NCBI GenBank assembly: GCA_018399295.1
Contig: JAGYOO010000093.1
Span: 1 to 6,184, forward strand
Reading direction: 5' to 3'
DNA from: Candidatus Omnitrophota bacterium
GTDB lineage: Bacteria; Omnitrophota; Gorgyraeia; B26-G9
DNA: 6,184 nt
The notes beneath the pieces are model-generated. The model was not told where the DNA came from and searched no databases. It was given only the letters and a program-made list of their open reading frames with translations. Below, in pieces: positions 5,494-6,184 of this stretch (position 1 is the first letter of the stretch; every line of letters begins with the position of its first letter). Both the position numbers and the translations under genes were made by a program.

Positions 5494-6000
5494 ATGGTAG
5501 GGAATAAGGGTTTTACAATGATCGAGCTGCTGGTGGTCCTGCTGATTGTAGGCGTGCTGGCTGCGGTAGCCGCGCCGATGTATCTGGCGCATACTGAGAA
5601 AGCCAAGGTCTCTGAGGCTGTCGGCGTGATGAGTCTGATGCGGCAGGCGGAGAGAGAATATCGCGTTACGCGTACTACTGCTCCGTTATTCTTAGCGGTA
5701 GCCGGCGGAAATATAGAAGCAGATCCAGATGCTACCCCTGCCGGACTGAATATAATGGTCGGGCCGAGCCAGTATTTTTCTCGGGAATGCTATTCAGTGG
5801 CAGTACCCGGAGCATTCACGGATGGCACTGCCGCGGCTGATTTTGTGATCACCGCAACCGGAAGTGCCAGCGTGCCTTTTGACGCCGCTACCGGAATCGG
5901 CGCTCGCAAGGATAGTGAGGTTGAGGATTATATTGTTCAGATGGATAACAGCGGCCGGATTGTTTATACCACTGACGGCACAAACTGGAAACAGTTCTAA
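5494..6000 (+). CDS. Type IV pilin / prepilin-like major subunit
   Basis: This is probably the main pilus subunit, processed by a prepilin peptidase (PilD) and assembled by PilB/PilC. The 168-residue precursor has a 6-residue leader MVGNKG, then FTMIELLVVLLIVGVLAAVAAP. Cleavage after G6 would expose Phe+1, with Glu at mature position 5, Gly14 and Pro22, all canonical. The hydrophobic helix continues into an amphipathic part (about residues 31-60, HTEKAKVSEAVGVMSLMRQAEREY). The globular part is small. It has only one cysteine (C99), so the disulfide-bounded D-region of classical pilins is absent. It ends in DNSGRIVYTTDGTNWKQF. No GspG calcium-site/DPWG signature is seen, which favours a pilin over the type II major pseudopilin, though this is not decisive. 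The codon choice between about 5660 and 5770 looks more AT-rich than in pilB and pilC. The start is fixed by the strong ribosome site. The pilA symbol is withheld because the body is not recognisable. Confidence 0.88.
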   Translation: MVGNKGFTMIELLVVLLIVGVLAAVAAPMYLAHTEKAKVSEAVGVMSLMRQAEREYRVTRTTAPLFLAVAGGNIEADPDATPAGLNIMVGPSQYFSRECYSVAVPGAFTDGTAAADFVITATGSASVPFDAATGIGARKDSEVEDYIVQMDNSGRIVYTTDGTNWKQF

Positions 6001-6028
6001 GGTTAACTAAAGAGTTAAAGAAGAAAAG

Positions 6029-6184
6029 ATGAAAAAACTAGATGTCCGCGGAATCGGAATTATTGAATGCCTGATCTCCATGGTACTGCTTGTGCTGATC
6101 CTGGTCGGCGGGATGTCGTTTTTCATCTACGCGAATGATTACTTTAAAAGCGTAACGTATAAACAGATCGCCGCCTATCTGGCG
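6029..6184 (+). CDS. Second prepilin-like protein, N-terminal part (runs off window)
   Basis: An ATG at 6029 opens a frame that stays open to the last base (52 residues). It encodes a basic leader MKKLDVRG followed by IGIIECLISMVLLVLILVGG. This fits a class III (prepilin) signal: cleavage after G8 and Glu at mature position 5 (E13), then about 20 hydrophobic residues and a charged, helical stretch (YANDYFKSVTYKQ). It differs from the neighbouring pilin in having Ile instead of Phe at +1 and a Cys at +6. This resembles minor pilins of the PilV/GspI type, whose helices often read IE-x-L-I/V-A. It starts 28 nt after the pilin stop, with a purine-rich AAAGAAGAAAAG but no strong Shine-Dalgarno sequence, consistent with lower expression. 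It is likely a minor pilin or initiation-complex subunit; the body is outside the window. Confidence 0.8.
   Translation, partial: MKKLDVRGIGIIECLISMVLLVLILVGGMSFFIYANDYFKSVTYKQIAAYLA

Noticed and set aside
6003..6018. TTAACT/AGTTAA hairpin after the pilin stop
   Set aside because: A 6-bp AT-rich stem with a 4-nt loop and no T-run; too weak to call a terminator.
1..6184. Mobile element, CRISPR array, tRNA or rRNA
   Set aside because: No transposase or integrase motifs, regularly spaced repeats, or RNA-gene signatures were seen on either strand.

Overview
The window looks like part of a chromosome of an anaerobic bacterium of medium-to-high GC. All genes are on the + strand. It joins two blocks: the end of an Rnf electron-transport locus with a tRNA-modification gene (1-2352), and the start of a type IV pilus / type II secretion-type assembly operon (about 2416 to the right edge). 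Rnf complexes occur in many anaerobes, and the RnfB here is the long, cysteine-rich form. The pilin style (one N-terminal helix, a small body, no C-terminal cysteine pair) and the pilB-pilC-pilin order would fit an uncultivated lineage such as Omnitrophota or Elusimicrobiota, or a deltaproteobacterial-grade organism. I cannot fix the phylum from sequence alone.

Left block. The window opens inside rnfD, a membrane subunit of the Rnf complex (ferredoxin:NAD+ oxidoreductase, ion-pumping). Its last bases overlap the start of rnfB, the Fe-S subunit expected to receive electrons from ferredoxin. rnfG, rnfE and rnfA do not lie between them, so the order differs from the common CDGEAB and ABCDGE layouts. 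mnmA (tRNA 2-thiouridylase) follows 28 bp later and is probably co-transcribed.

Middle. The 202-bp gap 2353-2554 is AT-rich. It holds a good sigma70-type promoter followed by a predicted leader of about 105 nt. The leader contains three CCATGG palindromes that allow mutually exclusive hairpins. It also contains a 9-nt Shine-Dalgarno sequence sitting in a hairpin, a 7-codon ORF directly after that sequence, and a U-run after the hairpin. pilB itself has no visible Shine-Dalgarno sequence. This is the most novel-looking element in the window: a candidate cis-regulatory RNA or leader-peptide switch for the pilus operon. It does not match any riboswitch consensus I know.

Right block. pilB (extension ATPase with an N-terminal MshEN domain that may bind c-di-GMP), pilC (inner-membrane platform protein), a pilin with a canonical class III signal, and the start of a second, divergent prepilin-like gene cut by the window edge. 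PilB would power insertion of pilin subunits through the PilC platform. A short GC-rich hairpin and a very strong Shine-Dalgarno sequence ahead of the pilin gene fit higher expression of the major subunit.
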